A stretch of DNA of 61,208 bases, taken from contig NZ_RZNX01000016.1 in NCBI RefSeq assembly GCF_003994465.1, positions 1-61,208 on the forward strand, written 5' to 3'. A program made the position numbers and the translations under genes. Under the pieces are notes generated by a model. It made no database searches. It saw only the letters and a list, made by a program, of their open reading frames with translations, and was not told where the DNA came from. The DNA comes from Paenibacillus zeisoli (GTDB lineage Bacteria; Bacillota; Bacilli; Paenibacillales; Paenibacillaceae). Positions 35,667-45,641 of this stretch are shown in pieces (position 1 is the first letter of the stretch; every line of letters starts with the position of its first letter).

Positions 35667-38168
35667 ATGATGGAGAAATGGAATGTGATTGCTTTTCCGG
35701 GAATGAAGAAGGCGAAGGAGCAGGACGGGGAGAAGTGGTGGCTTAAATGGAGACAGACCTCGGCTGCTATGAAGACAAGCCGTTTTGTGGCTGCGAACAA
35801 ATGGACCTTCCTTCTGACGATGATGGGATTCTTGCTGGGTAAGGCCACGATCCTGAATGAATTGTCCCCTTTTGCTGTCGCCTATTTTGCTGTTATCGCT
35901 TTCATGCGGCGGGATCTGCTGCTTCCGGTCTTTGCCTCCGTTGTAGCAGGTGCAATATTTGCTCCTCACCATCACTTTCTCTCGGTTGTGTGGGAATTAA
36001 TTATCATCTTCCTGATGCAAAAGGGACTCGAATCGTTCGAGAAGGCGGAAATTTCTTATGCCCCCATCATGGTCTTCACCTCAGCCTTCCTAGTCAACCT
36101 TTTCGGAGCCCTTATCGGACCTTCCCTGTCCTGGTATACCTTGACCATGACTGTGATGGATGCGGTACTCAGCTTCGTGCTTACGCTGGTATTTCTGCAG
36201 GCCGTGCCCATCTTCACTTATAGAAAGAAGAACTATAATCTGCGGAATGAAGAGATCCTGTGCTTGATCATCCTGCTGGCCTCGGTTATGACAGGTGCTG
36301 TTGGATGGCAAATTAACGGCTTGTCTCTGGAACACATTCTTTCCAGATATCTCATTCTTCTGTTCGCGCTGGTAGGCGGGGCACCACTAGGAGCCTCGGT
36401 AGGTGTAATCACGGGGCTTATCCTAAGCTTGGCCGATATGTCAGCCATCTATCAAATGAGCCTGCTGGCATTCTCCGGGATGCTCGCCGGGATGCTGCGC
36501 GAAGGCCGGAAATGGTCAGTAGGGCTCGGCATGCTGCTGGGTTCATCGATCCTTTCAATTTATCTGACCGGTCCAGGTGATGTGATGTCCTCCACATGGG
36601 AGACCTGCGCAGCCGTAATCCTATTCATGCTTACGCCAAAGACCGTAATCGGCTTTATAGCCAAATATGTGCCTGGAACCAAGGATTATACGGAATCCCA
36701 GCATGAATATGCCAAGCGGATTCGAGATATTACCGCAGAGCGGGTCACGCAGTTCTCCCACGTCTTCAAGCAGCTTTCCCGCAGCTTTGGACAAGTCTCC
36801 AGCTCAGGAGAAATAACAAGACGCGGCGAGGAAATGGACCATTTCATGAATGCGGCAACTGAGGGAGCCTGCAGCACCTGTTTTCGCAAGAATCACTGCT
36901 GGGACGGGAACTTTTATCAGACCTATAAGTTTATGACCGAAATGATGACTACTATAGAAGAGAATCCAGAGGTTCGGCATGACGAGCTTCCAGTTAAATG
37001 GAATAAAGTATGCAAGAAGACGGATCAGGTCCTGAATATTATGAAGCGGGAATATGACCTCTACCAAAATGATATGCACTGGAAACGGCAAATATACGAC
37101 AGCCGTCAGCTGGTAGCCGAGCAGCTCTCCGGGGTGTCCCAGGTTATGGAGGACTTGGCCAGAGAGATCAAGAGAGAGAGTCAGACGATGTACCGCCAGG
37201 AGGAGCAGATCAGAGAGGCTTTGGAGATTATGGGCTTGTCCATTCACAGCGTGGATATCATTTGTCTGGACCATGGCAATGTTGAAATTGAGATTACCCA
37301 TGCGTATACCCGTGGTTATGATGAGTGCCGTAAAATCATAGCGCCCTTGTTATCCGACATTCTGGATGAGCACATCGCGGTAATGAATGAATCCGTGCCA
37401 TCCGGCAAAGAGGGTCTAGCGAATGTTACCTTTGGGTCGGCAAAGTCCTATGAGATCTCCACCGGGGTAGCCGGTACTGCCAAAGGGGGCGACCTGCTGT
37501 CAGGCGACAGCTTCAGTGCGGCAGAGCTCGGCAACGGGACTTTTGCGGTAGCCTTGAGTGACGGTATGGGGAATGGGGAGCGGGCAAGACTGGAGAGCAG
37601 CACGGCCCTGAATATATTAGAGCAGCTGCTTCAGTCGGGAATGGATGAGACTTTGGCTATCAAATCCGTGAATTCGGTGCTGATGCTCAGATCACCGGAC
37701 GAAATATACGCAACGGTGGATATGGCTCTCATCGATGAGCATTCGGCGCGCACCACCTTCATGAAGATTGGCTCATCACCCAGCTTTATCAAGAGAGGGA
37801 ATGAGGTAATCTCCGTCTCTGCGAGCAATCTCCCAATCGGGATTATCCAGGATATTGAGGTAGACTTGGTTACGGTGCAGCTGTTGCCGGGCGATATATT
37901 GATTATGATGACCGATGGGATCTATGATGCACCAGGTTATGCGGTGAACAAGGAGCTGTGGATCAAGCGTCTCATTCAAGAGATTACTACGGAAGAGCCA
38001 CAGGCTATTGCCGATTGCCTGCTCGACGCTGTTATCCGCTATCAAGGGAACCAGATAAATGATGATATGACCGTGGCTGTCGCCAAGGTGGATCATCGCC
38101 GTCCGGAGTGGTCCACGCTGCATATTCCGGGAGTAGACCGCTTGGAACGCCCGAGAACCGTTAGCTAG
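35667..38168 (+). CDS. spoIIE: Stage II sporulation protein E (PP2C phosphatase)
   Basis: An 833-residue membrane phosphatase. The N-terminal region has about ten membrane segments (residues about 45-330), followed by a central FtsZ-interaction region (about 330-590) with a cysteine cluster (CSTCFRKNHC near 398), and a C-terminal PP2C domain (about 600-815) with GDSFSAAELGNGTFAVALSDGMGNG and MMTDGIYDA metal motifs. It dephosphorylates SpoIIAA to release sigma-F in the forespore. Two adjacent ATG codons follow GAAGGTGGTG. It has a 21-bp spacer promoter and a structured leader. Confidence 0.95.
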   Translation: MMEKWNVIAFPGMKKAKEQDGEKWWLKWRQTSAAMKTSRFVAANKWTFLLTMMGFLLGKATILNELSPFAVAYFAVIAFMRRDLLLPVFASVVAGAIFAPHHHFLSVVWELIIIFLMQKGLESFEKAEISYAPIMVFTSAFLVNLFGALIGPSLSWYTLTMTVMDAVLSFVLTLVFLQAVPIFTYRKKNYNLRNEEILCLIILLASVMTGAVGWQINGLSLEHILSRYLILLFALVGGAPLGASVGVITGLILSLADMSAIYQMSLLAFSGMLAGMLREGRKWSVGLGMLLGSSILSIYLTGPGDVMSSTWETCAAVILFMLTPKTVIGFIAKYVPGTKDYTESQHEYAKRIRDITAERVTQFSHVFKQLSRSFGQVSSSGEITRRGEEMDHFMNAATEGACSTCFRKNHCWDGNFYQTYKFMTEMMTTIEENPEVRHDELPVKWNKVCKKTDQVLNIMKREYDLYQNDMHWKRQIYDSRQLVAEQLSGVSQVMEDLAREIKRESQTMYRQEEQIREALEIMGLSIHSVDIICLDHGNVEIEITHAYTRGYDECRKIIAPLLSDILDEHIAVMNESVPSGKEGLANVTFGSAKSYEISTGVAGTAKGGDLLSGDSFSAAELGNGTFAVALSDGMGNGERARLESSTALNILEQLLQSGMDETLAIKSVNSVLMLRSPDEIYATVDMALIDEHSARTTFMKIGSSPSFIKRGNEVISVSASNLPIGIIQDIEVDLVTVQLLPGDILIMMTDGIYDAPGYAVNKELWIKRLIQEITTEEPQAIADCLLDAVIRYQGNQINDDMTVAVAKVDHRRPEWSTLHIPGVDRLERPRTVS

Positions 38169-38278
38169 TCGACGGCAATTTCATTGTACGGCTAGTAATC
38201 CTACAACCTTATATGCATTGCCCGGGAAATGGAGGCAGCTTGGCTGGGCACTCCATTTTCCTTTCTTTCGGATACTAA

Positions 38279-38370
38279 ATGGATTGGACTAAAGATTGCA
38301 TTCACTCGTTGCAGATTCTCCATGAAAAAGTAATACTAAGCTCGTTAGTTCTTTTCGTTCATTCCATATG
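38279..38370 (+). repeat. Palindromic leader element before the VWA gene
   Basis: ATGGATTGGACTAAAG (38279-38294) faces TTAGTTC-TTTTC-GTTCATTCCATATG (38345-38370). The arms share the wording of the prs, spoIIE and greA elements. The remaining intergenic DNA 38169-38460 shows no gene. Confidence 0.5.
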
Positions 38371-38460
38371 ATTCTTTCATTCTCTTAGGTTTGAACCTGT
38401 TCCAGGTTGGAAATAACTAGAGACAGAGAACCTGGAATCCGGAAGGGACGGCGAATATGA

Positions 38461-39201
38461 ATGAAGCAAATTCTATTAATTACAGACGGCTGCTCTAATG
38501 TGGGGCAAAGCCCGGTAATGACTGCCTCATTGGCACGTCAGGAAGGAATTACAGTGAATGTGATCGGAATCGTAGATTATGGAACAATTGGAGAACTGGG
38601 CAGTTTGGAGATTAGGGAAATTGCCAAGGCGGGCGGGGGGATGAGCCAATTATCCGGAACGGAGAAGCTTGCGCAGACGATGCAGATGATGACCAGAAAG
38701 ACCGTGGTTCAGACGATTCAGCAGGCGGTTAATAGAGAATTGAAACATATTTTGGGAAAAACATCCGTCGAAGACCTTCCTCCTGACAAGCGGTCCGAGG
38801 TCGTTGAGGTTGTGGATGAGCTTACGGAGACTACACCACTCGAAATTGCGCTCTTAATTGACGCAAGTGCAAGCATGAAGCCAAAGCTTGCTGCCGTGGA
38901 GGAAGCGATTCGGGATTTAATGATCAGCTTGAATGCACGTGAAGGAATGAGCCGGCTTGCTGTATTTCATTTTCCTGGACGTCACGGGGGTGAGGACGCG
39001 GTGCTAGATCAGGGGTGGACCTCGGATCTCAGCGGAGTACGGAGCCTGTTTCAACATATGGCAATGAGAGGGGCAACCCCAACCGGGCCGGCGATCCTTA
39101 AGGTGATTGATTTCTTCCGATATGGTACAATAAATGGAAATCAGACTAGGCCGGAGGACAATGATGAAAGAGAAGGGATGCTCGGTGACTACGTCGTATA
39201 G
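38461..39201 (+). CDS. yabS: VWA-domain protein (YabS)
   Basis: A 246-residue von Willebrand A domain protein. A first domain-like half begins ILLITDGCSNVG; a second has the MIDAS motif DASASMKPK (about 138-146) with ...TPTG near 207. The DxSxS arrangement suggests metal-dependent protein binding. Under sigma-F control in B. subtilis, role unclear. It lies between spoIIE and the kinase gene, and the kinase start lies inside it, so they are coupled. Confidence 0.85.
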   Translation: MKQILLITDGCSNVGQSPVMTASLARQEGITVNVIGIVDYGTIGELGSLEIREIAKAGGGMSQLSGTEKLAQTMQMMTRKTVVQTIQQAVNRELKHILGKTSVEDLPPDKRSEVVEVVDELTETTPLEIALLIDASASMKPKLAAVEEAIRDLMISLNAREGMSRLAVFHFPGRHGGEDAVLDQGWTSDLSGVRSLFQHMAMRGATPTGPAILKVIDFFRYGTINGNQTRPEDNDEREGMLGDYVV

Positions 39202-40108
39202 AACGAGTATCCCGGCCGGGACGCTTGTAACGGGACGCTGGCGAGGAGGACGATATCTGGTTCAGCGGCTCCTCGGTCAGGGAGCGAACGGGATCGTATA
39301 TCTTGTACAGCAAGCCGGGACGCGCAATTTATATGCCCTTAAGATGGGCTATGACGCCTTGGATCTGCAATCGGAGATTAATGTGCTGAAGGCGCTGCAG
39401 GGTCAGCATAATGCTGAGGATCGGGATCTTTCTTATCTAGTGGAGGTGGATGATTTCACCTTGGGGGATAGAGAGATTCCTTTCTATGTTATGCGGTATG
39501 TGAAAGGCGAGCCGCTGAGCAAGTTCCTTACCCGCCGGGGAGGGCAGTGGCTTGACCTTGCTGGTCTTAACCTACTTAAGCAGCTGGCAGCTCTTCATAA
39601 GGGGGGCTGGGTATTCGGGGACCTAAAGCCGGACAATGTCCTGGTGTCAGCATACGGGGACGTTGAGCTCATTGATTACGGCGGCGTAAGCCAGAATGGG
39701 CGAAGTGTGAAGCAGTTCACTGAGTGGTACGACCGCGGATTCTGGAATGCAGGGGGCCGGACGGCTGATGCGGCTTATGATTGGTTTTCTTTTGCTGTGG
39801 TATGTATCCATATGCTGGCGGAGAGCCGTCTCAAGACGGCGGCGAATCAGCTTCCGCAGACCCGGAGCACCGCAGATCTGGTCCAGATCATGAATCAGGA
39901 ACCGCGTCTTCGTCCTTATTCCAATTGGCTGAAGAAGGCCATTAGCGGCGGGTTCGAGCATACAGATGAGGCTTATGAGATGTGGAAAAGAATGATCTCG
40001 CGGAAGCCGGTTCGGCACTCCGTCCGCAGAACACCGGGCTGGCTTAAGAGCGCGTTTGCCATTTCCTTATTTCTGCTTGTCTGTGCTATCTATTTAACGC
40101 TGCGTTAG
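39164..40108 (+). CDS. Membrane-anchored Ser/Thr protein kinase (YabT/PrkD-like)
   Basis: A 314-residue Hanks-type kinase. GQGANGIVYLV (glycine loop, about 36-46), ALKMGYD (catalytic Lys near 59), FGDLKPDNVL (catalytic loop near 148-157) and LIDYGGV (DYG in place of DFG, near 167) are visible. One membrane segment closes the protein (about 294-311), with no outer domain, as in YabT, which phosphorylates RecA and AbrB in sporulating B. subtilis. ATG 39164 follows GGAGG by 6 bases; 39161 or 39134 are alternatives. It overlaps yabS. Confidence 0.87.
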   Translation: MKEKGCSVTTSYRTSIPAGTLVTGRWRGGRYLVQRLLGQGANGIVYLVQQAGTRNLYALKMGYDALDLQSEINVLKALQGQHNAEDRDLSYLVEVDDFTLGDREIPFYVMRYVKGEPLSKFLTRRGGQWLDLAGLNLLKQLAALHKGGWVFGDLKPDNVLVSAYGDVELIDYGGVSQNGRSVKQFTEWYDRGFWNAGGRTADAAYDWFSFAVVCIHMLAESRLKTAANQLPQTRSTADLVQIMNQEPRLRPYSNWLKKAISGGFEHTDEAYEMWKRMISRKPVRHSVRRTPGWLKSAFAISLFLLVCAIYLTLR

Positions 40109-40164
40109 CAAGTGCTAATTGTTCACATCCGGTTGGATATCCGGCGCAGCAAGGGGAGAACGGC

Positions 40165-41613
40165 ATGGAAGACTTGAATCAGCTTGCAACTTATGTGCGC
40201 AGCATGGCGCGCAAATACGACTTATGGTCTGCTCATGACTGTATTGTAGTCGCAGTATCCGGCGGTCCGGACTCTGTGGCTCTTTTGCATGCTCTCCACC
40301 AAATAGCCTGGGAGCCGGGCTCTTCCCTCCGCTTGGTGTGTGCACATGTGAACCACGGGTTTCGCGGTGCGGAGTCCGATGCGGAGGCAGATTTCGTAAG
40401 GGACGCAGCAGACAGACTGGGGATTCCCTTTGAGCTTGGCAGCTATGATGTGCCGGCTTTTATAGAAGAGACAGGGCTCAGCCTTCAGACAGCGGCCAGA
40501 GAGAAGCGGTACGAGTTCCTGCACAGCATTGCGGATAAATATCATGCTTCAGCTATCGCATTAGCCCATCATGGGGACGATCAGGCTGAGACGGTTATGC
40601 TGCGTCTGCTAAGGGGAACCGGCATGACGGGACTTGCCGGAATGAGAATCAAACGGCGCGAAAAAAATGTGGAACTAATCAGACCCCTGCTGCGTATATA
40701 CAAGACGGACTTGATCCGGGTGTGTCATAATTGTGGTTTGGCGTATGTGACAGACAGCAGTAATCTGAGTAATAAATATGCCCGCAATGCTGTCAGGTTG
40801 GATGTACTGCCCTTTTTGGGGCAATATAATGGTCAGTTGGCTGAATCGCTGAATCGCCTGGCAGAAGTTGCCGGCGAGGAAGATGATTATATGCATCAAG
40901 CCGCCAAGGAAGTATATGGCAGACTTGCCAGACCGGCAGAAGGGGGAATCGCCTTCTCTGCCAAAGACTTTGGCCGTTTACATGCTGCTTTACAACGGAG
41001 GTTGATTAAACTAATATTAAATTATCTGCCTTTGAACACCGATGACATTGATTTCCTGAAAATTGAGGTCATTCGTGAACGTATTCTGCAGGAGTTTCCC
41101 TCCAACTGGAGTCTTGATTTGGGCGGGGGCCTGCAGTGTAAGAGAGAGTATGATGAAGTATCCATTTTACCGGAGATTACGGATAAGGTTAAGCTGGAAT
41201 ATACATACCGTCTAGAGGAAGTTCCCGCACGATTACCGATACCCGAAACCGGAAGAGAATTAAGATTTACTTTACGGCCGCGTGACGCACAGTCTACGGA
41301 GTCAGACTGGAAGGCATCCGGTAACGATGAAGCCTTATTTGATGCGGATAAGATTAAGTATCCGCTGATCGTACGTTCCCGCCAGCCGGGAGATATCATG
41401 AAAGTCATGGGATTAAACGGAAGCAAAAAGGTTAAAGATATTTTCATTGATCAGAAAATACCTCCATCTGTCCGCCAGAACATACCTGTTGTAACGGATG
41501 CAACCGGCCGTATATTATGGCTGCCCGGTGTCCGCCGATCCGCACATGCGGCGATAGGGAATCACACTTCGTCCATTCTGCGCATGCAGGTGGATCGCGA
41601 AGGCGGAAGGTAA
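40165..41613 (+). CDS. tilS: tRNA(Ile)-lysidine synthase
   Basis: Converts the wobble C34 of tRNA-Ile(CAU) to lysidine so that it reads AUA. The PP-loop SGGPDSVALLHAL lies at about residues 32-44, HVNHGFRG near 60, HHGDDQAETVMLRLLRGTG near 133-151 and the C-terminal RSRQPGDIMKV / KDIFIDQKIPP region near 405-440. At 482 residues it is of the longer Bacillales type. ATG 40165 follows AAGGGGAG. tilS-hpt-ftsH order is conserved in many Firmicutes. Confidence 0.95.
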   Translation: MEDLNQLATYVRSMARKYDLWSAHDCIVVAVSGGPDSVALLHALHQIAWEPGSSLRLVCAHVNHGFRGAESDAEADFVRDAADRLGIPFELGSYDVPAFIEETGLSLQTAAREKRYEFLHSIADKYHASAIALAHHGDDQAETVMLRLLRGTGMTGLAGMRIKRREKNVELIRPLLRIYKTDLIRVCHNCGLAYVTDSSNLSNKYARNAVRLDVLPFLGQYNGQLAESLNRLAEVAGEEDDYMHQAAKEVYGRLARPAEGGIAFSAKDFGRLHAALQRRLIKLILNYLPLNTDDIDFLKIEVIRERILQEFPSNWSLDLGGGLQCKREYDEVSILPEITDKVKLEYTYRLEEVPARLPIPETGRELRFTLRPRDAQSTESDWKASGNDEALFDADKIKYPLIVRSRQPGDIMKVMGLNGSKKVKDIFIDQKIPPSVRQNIPVVTDATGRILWLPGVRRSAHAAIGNHTSSILRMQVDREGGR

Positions 41614-41665
41614 CCGGTTATCGCCATAGTCAGGCTTTCATAGTATAACTTAGGAGGTTCTTGCA

Positions 41666-42205
41666 TTGCAGAACGATATCAAAGAAGTCCTTATTAGCCG
41701 GGAACAGATTCAAGACAAGATAGTGGAGCTCGGCCAGATTCTCAGCAAGGAATATGAGGGCCGTAATCCGCTCGTTATTTGTATTCTCAAAGGAGCCTTT
41801 ATTTTTATGGCCGATTTGGTTAAAGAGATAACAGTACCTTTGGAGCTGGACTTTATGGCTGTCTCCAGCTACGGTGCATCAACGAAGTCTTCGGGGGTCG
41901 TGAAGATCATCAAAGATCTTGATACTTCTGTAGAAGGACGTGATGTACTCATCGTCGAAGATATTATCGATAGCGGTCTTACACTAAGCTATCTGATCGA
42001 TGTGCTGCAGCGTCGAAATGCGAAGTCCACTACTATAGTTACCCTGTTCGACAAACCGGCACGCCGGACGGTGGATCTGCAAGCGGATTACACAGGTTTT
42101 GTCCTTCCCGATGAGTTCGTGGTCGGGTATGGCCTGGACTATGCCGAGAAGTACCGTAACCTCCCTTACATCGGGATTTTGAAGCCTGAGATTTACACCA
42201 GCTAA
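41666..42205 (+). CDS. hpt: Hypoxanthine phosphoribosyltransferase
   Basis: Salvages hypoxanthine and guanine with [19 protein letters not shown] (about 34-48), [10 protein letters not shown] (about 71-80) and the PRPP loop [14 protein letters not shown] (about 93-106) are typical; 179 residues is normal. TTG 41666 follows TAGGAGG at 8 bases. In B. subtilis HprT with TilS also activates ftsH transcription; the same order is kept here. Confidence 0.95.
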   Translation: MQNDIKEVLISREQIQDKIVELGQILSKEYEGRNPLVICILKGAFIFMADLVKEITVPLELDFMAVSSYGASTKSSGVVKIIKDLDTSVEGRDVLIVEDIIDSGLTLSYLIDVLQRRNAKSTTIVTLFDKPARRTVDLQADYTGFVLPDEFVVGYGLDYAEKYRNLPYIGILKPEIYTS

Positions 42206-42247
42206 GACAGCACTCCGCAAGTGCCTAGTGCCTACCCTGCGCCATTG

Positions 42248-42277
42248 TTGAGATGGCCAGACAGGCTATGGTAAAAT
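42248..42277 (+). promoter_or_regulatory. Likely ftsH promoter
   Basis: TTGAGA (42248-42253) and TAAAAT (42272-42277) with 18-bp spacing, 30 bases before ftsH. Confidence 0.5.
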
Positions 42278-42306
42278 AACTTAAGTGTTTTGAGAGGAGG
42301 TAGGGG

Positions 42307-44418
42307 ATGAATCGGTTCATCCGGAATTCTGGTTTTTATTTAATTCTTTTCTTAGTCGTGGTGGGCATCGTCCAATTCCTCAGCGGTGGGGGCGAGGCGG
42401 CCGACACCCCTAGATATGACCAATTGCGCCAGCAGCTGCAGGTGAACAATGTCAAGGAAATGACAGGTCAATTTGACGGTTATGCATATCGGGTGACCGG
42501 TAAATACAGGAACAAAGTAGATAACAAAGAAAGCTTTCAGACCTATGTTCCTTATGATACAAACGTAGTTGCAGAGCTTACTGATTACAGCCAGAAGAAC
42601 AAAATAAGTTATAGTTGGAATAAGATGGAGGGCGACAGCATTTGGCTTACGCTCCTGACATCCATTGTTCCTCTAGCGATTATGTTCATTCTGTTCTTCT
42701 TCCTCTTTAACCAGGCTCAAGGCGGCGGCGGTAAGGTAATGAACTTCGGCAAGAGCCGTGCCCGGTTATATAATGAAGAGAAGAAAAAGGTTACATTTGA
42801 GGATGTAGCCGGTGCGGATGAAGAGAAGCAAGAGCTCGTAGAAGTTGTTGAGTTCTTGAAAGATCCCCGCAAATTTGCGGCTGTCGGAGCCCGTATTCCT
42901 AAAGGGGTACTCCTGGTGGGTCCTCCAGGTACAGGTAAAACCTTGCTTGCCCGTGCAGTAGCCGGTGAAGCAGGCGTTCCTTTCTTCAGTATTTCAGGTT
43001 CGGACTTTGTGGAAATGTTCGTCGGTGTCGGCGCATCCCGTGTCCGTGATTTGTTCGAGAATGCGAAGAAGAATGCTCCTTGTATCATCTTCATTGATGA
43101 GATTGATGCGGTAGGTCGTCAGCGCGGCGCCGGACTCGGCGGTGGACATGACGAACGTGAGCAGACGCTCAACCAATTGCTCGTAGAAATGGACGGCTTC
43201 GGTGGCAACGAAGGTATTATTATCGTAGCTGCAACGAACCGTGCGGATATTCTTGACCCTGCGCTCCTTCGTCCGGGACGTTTTGACCGTCAGATTACGG
43301 TTGACCGCCCAGATGTGAAGGGCCGTGAAGCTGTACTTAAGGTACATGCGCGTAACAAGCCTTTGACCAAAGATGTTCGCCTAGATGTAATTGCTAAGCG
43401 TACAACCGGATTCACAGGTGCAGACCTGGAGAACCTGCTTAATGAAGCGGCCCTGCTTGCTGCACGCCGCAACCGCAAGGATATCTCCATGCGCGAAGTT
43501 GATGAAGCTATCGACCGTGTTATCGTAGGTACTGAGAAGCGCAGCCGCGTGGTCAGCGATCGGGAGAAGCGCATTGTGGCCTTCCACGAAGCGGGTCATA
43601 CGATTGTGGGTTACTTCCTGGAGCATGCAGACATGGTTCATAAGGTTACCATTATTCCACGTGGTCGCGCCGGCGGGTATGTAATTATGATGCCTAAGGA
43701 AGACCGCATGCTGGTCACCAAGCAGGAGCTGCTTGATAAGGTTACCGGCCTCCTCGGAGGACGTGTATCCGAGGAACTGTTCATCGGTGAAATCGGAACC
43801 GGAGCTTACAGTGACTTCCAGCAGGCTACCAGCATTGTCCGCAGTATGATTGTGGAATACGGTATGAGTGAGAAGCTCGGTCCAATGCAGTTCGGAACTT
43901 CTCAAGGCCAAGTGTTCTTGGGCCGCGATATCGGGCACGAGCAGAACTATAGTGATGCGATTGCTTATGAAATCGATCAGGAAATGCAGCGTTTCATCAA
44001 TGAAAGCTATGAACGTTGTAAGCAGCTGTTGATGAAGTATTCCAAAGAGGTTCACCTCATTGCAGAGACACTCCTTGAGGTGGAGACACTCGAACTGGAT
44101 CAAATCAAACAGTTGATCGAGACAGGCAAGCTTACGCCGGATCCGGATGGAGACGGAGGCGGGTCTTCTGAGACTGGCTCTCCCATTGTAGATACAATTG
44201 GAGATGTGAATGTTCGCATTCAGGCTAGAGACGAAGAAGCTCAGCCGCAAGTTCCAGGCGGAGATATCCCGAATGATGTACCGGGAAGCTCAGCGAATGA
44301 TATCCGCGGAGACCATCCCGTGGACACACCTGAGGGAACCGTGAAGGATGCCCCGGTCACACCACCGCAGCCGAAGGATCAAGATGGAAGCGGGAATGGT
44401 GGCAGTACACCGCTATAA
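42307..44418 (+). CDS. ftsH: ATP-dependent membrane zinc protease FtsH
   Basis: A 703-residue AAA+ protease. Two N-terminal membrane segments (about 9-26 and 113-135), Walker A GPPGTGKT (about 204-211), Walker [10 protein letters not shown], second region of homology [19 protein letters not shown], and zinc site HEAGH (about 427-431) are complete. After residue 610 comes a long acidic tail rich in Gly, Pro and Asp, about 60 residues longer than B. subtilis FtsH. It degrades misfolded membrane and regulatory proteins. ATG 42307 follows GAGGAGG. Confidence 0.97.
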   Translation: MNRFIRNSGFYLILFLVVVGIVQFLSGGGEAADTPRYDQLRQQLQVNNVKEMTGQFDGYAYRVTGKYRNKVDNKESFQTYVPYDTNVVAELTDYSQKNKISYSWNKMEGDSIWLTLLTSIVPLAIMFILFFFLFNQAQGGGGKVMNFGKSRARLYNEEKKKVTFEDVAGADEEKQELVEVVEFLKDPRKFAAVGARIPKGVLLVGPPGTGKTLLARAVAGEAGVPFFSISGSDFVEMFVGVGASRVRDLFENAKKNAPCIIFIDEIDAVGRQRGAGLGGGHDEREQTLNQLLVEMDGFGGNEGIIIVAATNRADILDPALLRPGRFDRQITVDRPDVKGREAVLKVHARNKPLTKDVRLDVIAKRTTGFTGADLENLLNEAALLAARRNRKDISMREVDEAIDRVIVGTEKRSRVVSDREKRIVAFHEAGHTIVGYFLEHADMVHKVTIIPRGRAGGYVIMMPKEDRMLVTKQELLDKVTGLLGGRVSEELFIGEIGTGAYSDFQQATSIVRSMIVEYGMSEKLGPMQFGTSQGQVFLGRDIGHEQNYSDAIAYEIDQEMQRFINESYERCKQLLMKYSKEVHLIAETLLEVETLELDQIKQLIETGKLTPDPDGDGGGSSETGSPIVDTIGDVNVRIQARDEEAQPQVPGGDIPNDVPGSSANDIRGDHPVDTPEGTVKDAPVTPPQPKDQDGSGNGGSTPL

Positions 44419-44473
44419 TTGAGCGAATTCTTATAATTACCAACAAAGGTATATAAGGAGCATTCGCCGAAGC

Positions 44474-44508
44474 AAACCGGAAAACACTTGGTGTTTTCCG
44501 GTTTTTTT
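44474..44508 (+). terminator. Terminator of ftsH
   Basis: A perfect 14-bp stem AAACCGGAAAACAC / GTGTTTTCCGGTTT with a 3-base loop, followed by Ts. Confidence 0.92.
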
Positions 44509-44523
44509 GCGGATTGAGGCAGA

Positions 44524-44552
44524 TTGACAGCAGAACTCACGTTGTGTAAATT
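44524..44552 (+). promoter_or_regulatory. nad operon promoter
   Basis: TTGACA (44524-44529) and TAAATT (44547-44552) with 17-bp spacing. A start near 44559 would fall within the palindrome below. Confidence 0.7.
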
Positions 44553-44553
44553 A

Positions 44554-44566
44554 ATTGTTAAACAAT
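44554..44566 (+). promoter_or_regulatory. Candidate operator of the nad operon
   Basis: ATTGTT-A-AACAAT is a perfect palindrome over the predicted transcription start. A repressor such as NadR/NiaR would be a natural partner, but the wording does not obviously match the B. subtilis NadR site as I recall it. Confidence 0.4.
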
Positions 44567-44663
44567 GCACAAAGTTTTTGGGTTGTCCGGATAGACAGAG
44601 AGACCGGGTTTGAGAGGCTAAGTTTAATCCATATTGCTGTTAAGATACGGGGGAGGATGTCGG

Positions 44664-45602
44664 GTGGAGGCATTAGCTTTGGAACGCAAAGCAGAACAGA
44701 ACCGCGAACTTCGGGAGCGGCTTGCACAGCTTAAGAAAGAAAGAAACGCCATTATTTTAGCTCATTACTATCAGAGGGATGAAATTCAGGAAGTTGCTGA
44801 TTTTCGTGGAGACTCTTTTTTGCTGGCACAAAAAGCGGCACAGACCGATGCCGAGGTAATTGTATTCTGCGGGGTTCACTTCATGGGGGAAAGTGCCAAG
44901 ATTCTGGCTCCGAATAAGACAGTTCTTATTCCTGACGAGCGGGCGGGCTGTCCGATGGCGGACATGGTCAATGTAGACGGTCTGCGCAAGGTGAAGGCCC
45001 AGTATCCGAATGCGAAGGTCGTTACTTATATTAATTCATCTGCCGAGATCAAGGCGGAGACTGATATTTGCTGTACTTCTTCAAATGCTGTGAAAGTGAT
45101 TAATTCAGTAGATGCGGATGAGATTATTTGGGTTCCGGATAAGAACCTGGGTAACTATGTTCAACAGCATACCGACAAGAAAATGATTATCTGGGAAGGA
45201 TACTGCAACACCCATGATATGTTGACAGTCAAAGATGTAGTTGAGATGAAGGCCAAATACCCAGAGGCCCAGTTCGTGGTTCATCCTGAGTGCCGCCCAG
45301 AGGTAGTTGAGATGGGGGACTTTGTAGGGAGCACCACAGCTATTCTCGATTACTGCAAGCAGTCCGACTGCAAGCAGTTCATCGTGGGGACCGAAGACGG
45401 TACGGGCTATCAGCTTAGACTGGACAGTCCGGATAAGGAATTTTATTTTGCTACCAAATTTCTCGTATGTCCGAATATGAAAGTAAATAATCTGAAGAAG
45501 CTGGTCAAATGTCTGGAGACCATGCAGCCGCAAGTGTATGTTCCACCGGCTGTGGCGGACAAAGCCAGAGCATCCCTAGAGCGCATGTTACAGGTTAAGT
45601 AG
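44664..45602 (+). CDS. nadA: Quinolinate synthase
   Basis: Condenses iminoaspartate with dihydroxyacetone phosphate to quinolinate; [4Fe-4S] enzyme. Likely cluster cysteines sit in FCGVHFM (about residue 69), HPEC (about 210) and LVCPNMK (about 269). HYYQRDEIQEVADFRGDS near 32-49 is the usual substrate region. GTG 44664 is 7 bases after GGGAGG; an upstream TTG would place that site inside the gene. At 312 residues it is of the short type. First gene of nadA-nadB-nadC, an operon that in B. subtilis lies elsewhere. Confidence 0.94.
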   Translation: MEALALERKAEQNRELRERLAQLKKERNAIILAHYYQRDEIQEVADFRGDSFLLAQKAAQTDAEVIVFCGVHFMGESAKILAPNKTVLIPDERAGCPMADMVNVDGLRKVKAQYPNAKVVTYINSSAEIKAETDICCTSSNAVKVINSVDADEIIWVPDKNLGNYVQQHTDKKMIIWEGYCNTHDMLTVKDVVEMKAKYPEAQFVVHPECRPEVVEMGDFVGSTTAILDYCKQSDCKQFIVGTEDGTGYQLRLDSPDKEFYFATKFLVCPNMKVNNLKKLVKCLETMQPQVYVPPAVADKARASLERMLQVK

Positions 45603-45641
45603 CATGCGCTACTCTCTTGCCCTAAAGACAGGTGAAATGAA

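Noticed and set aside
43381..44250. A 289-codon minus-strand frame opposite ftsH
   Set aside because: It lies wholly opposite a strongly conserved gene and has no recognisable domain.
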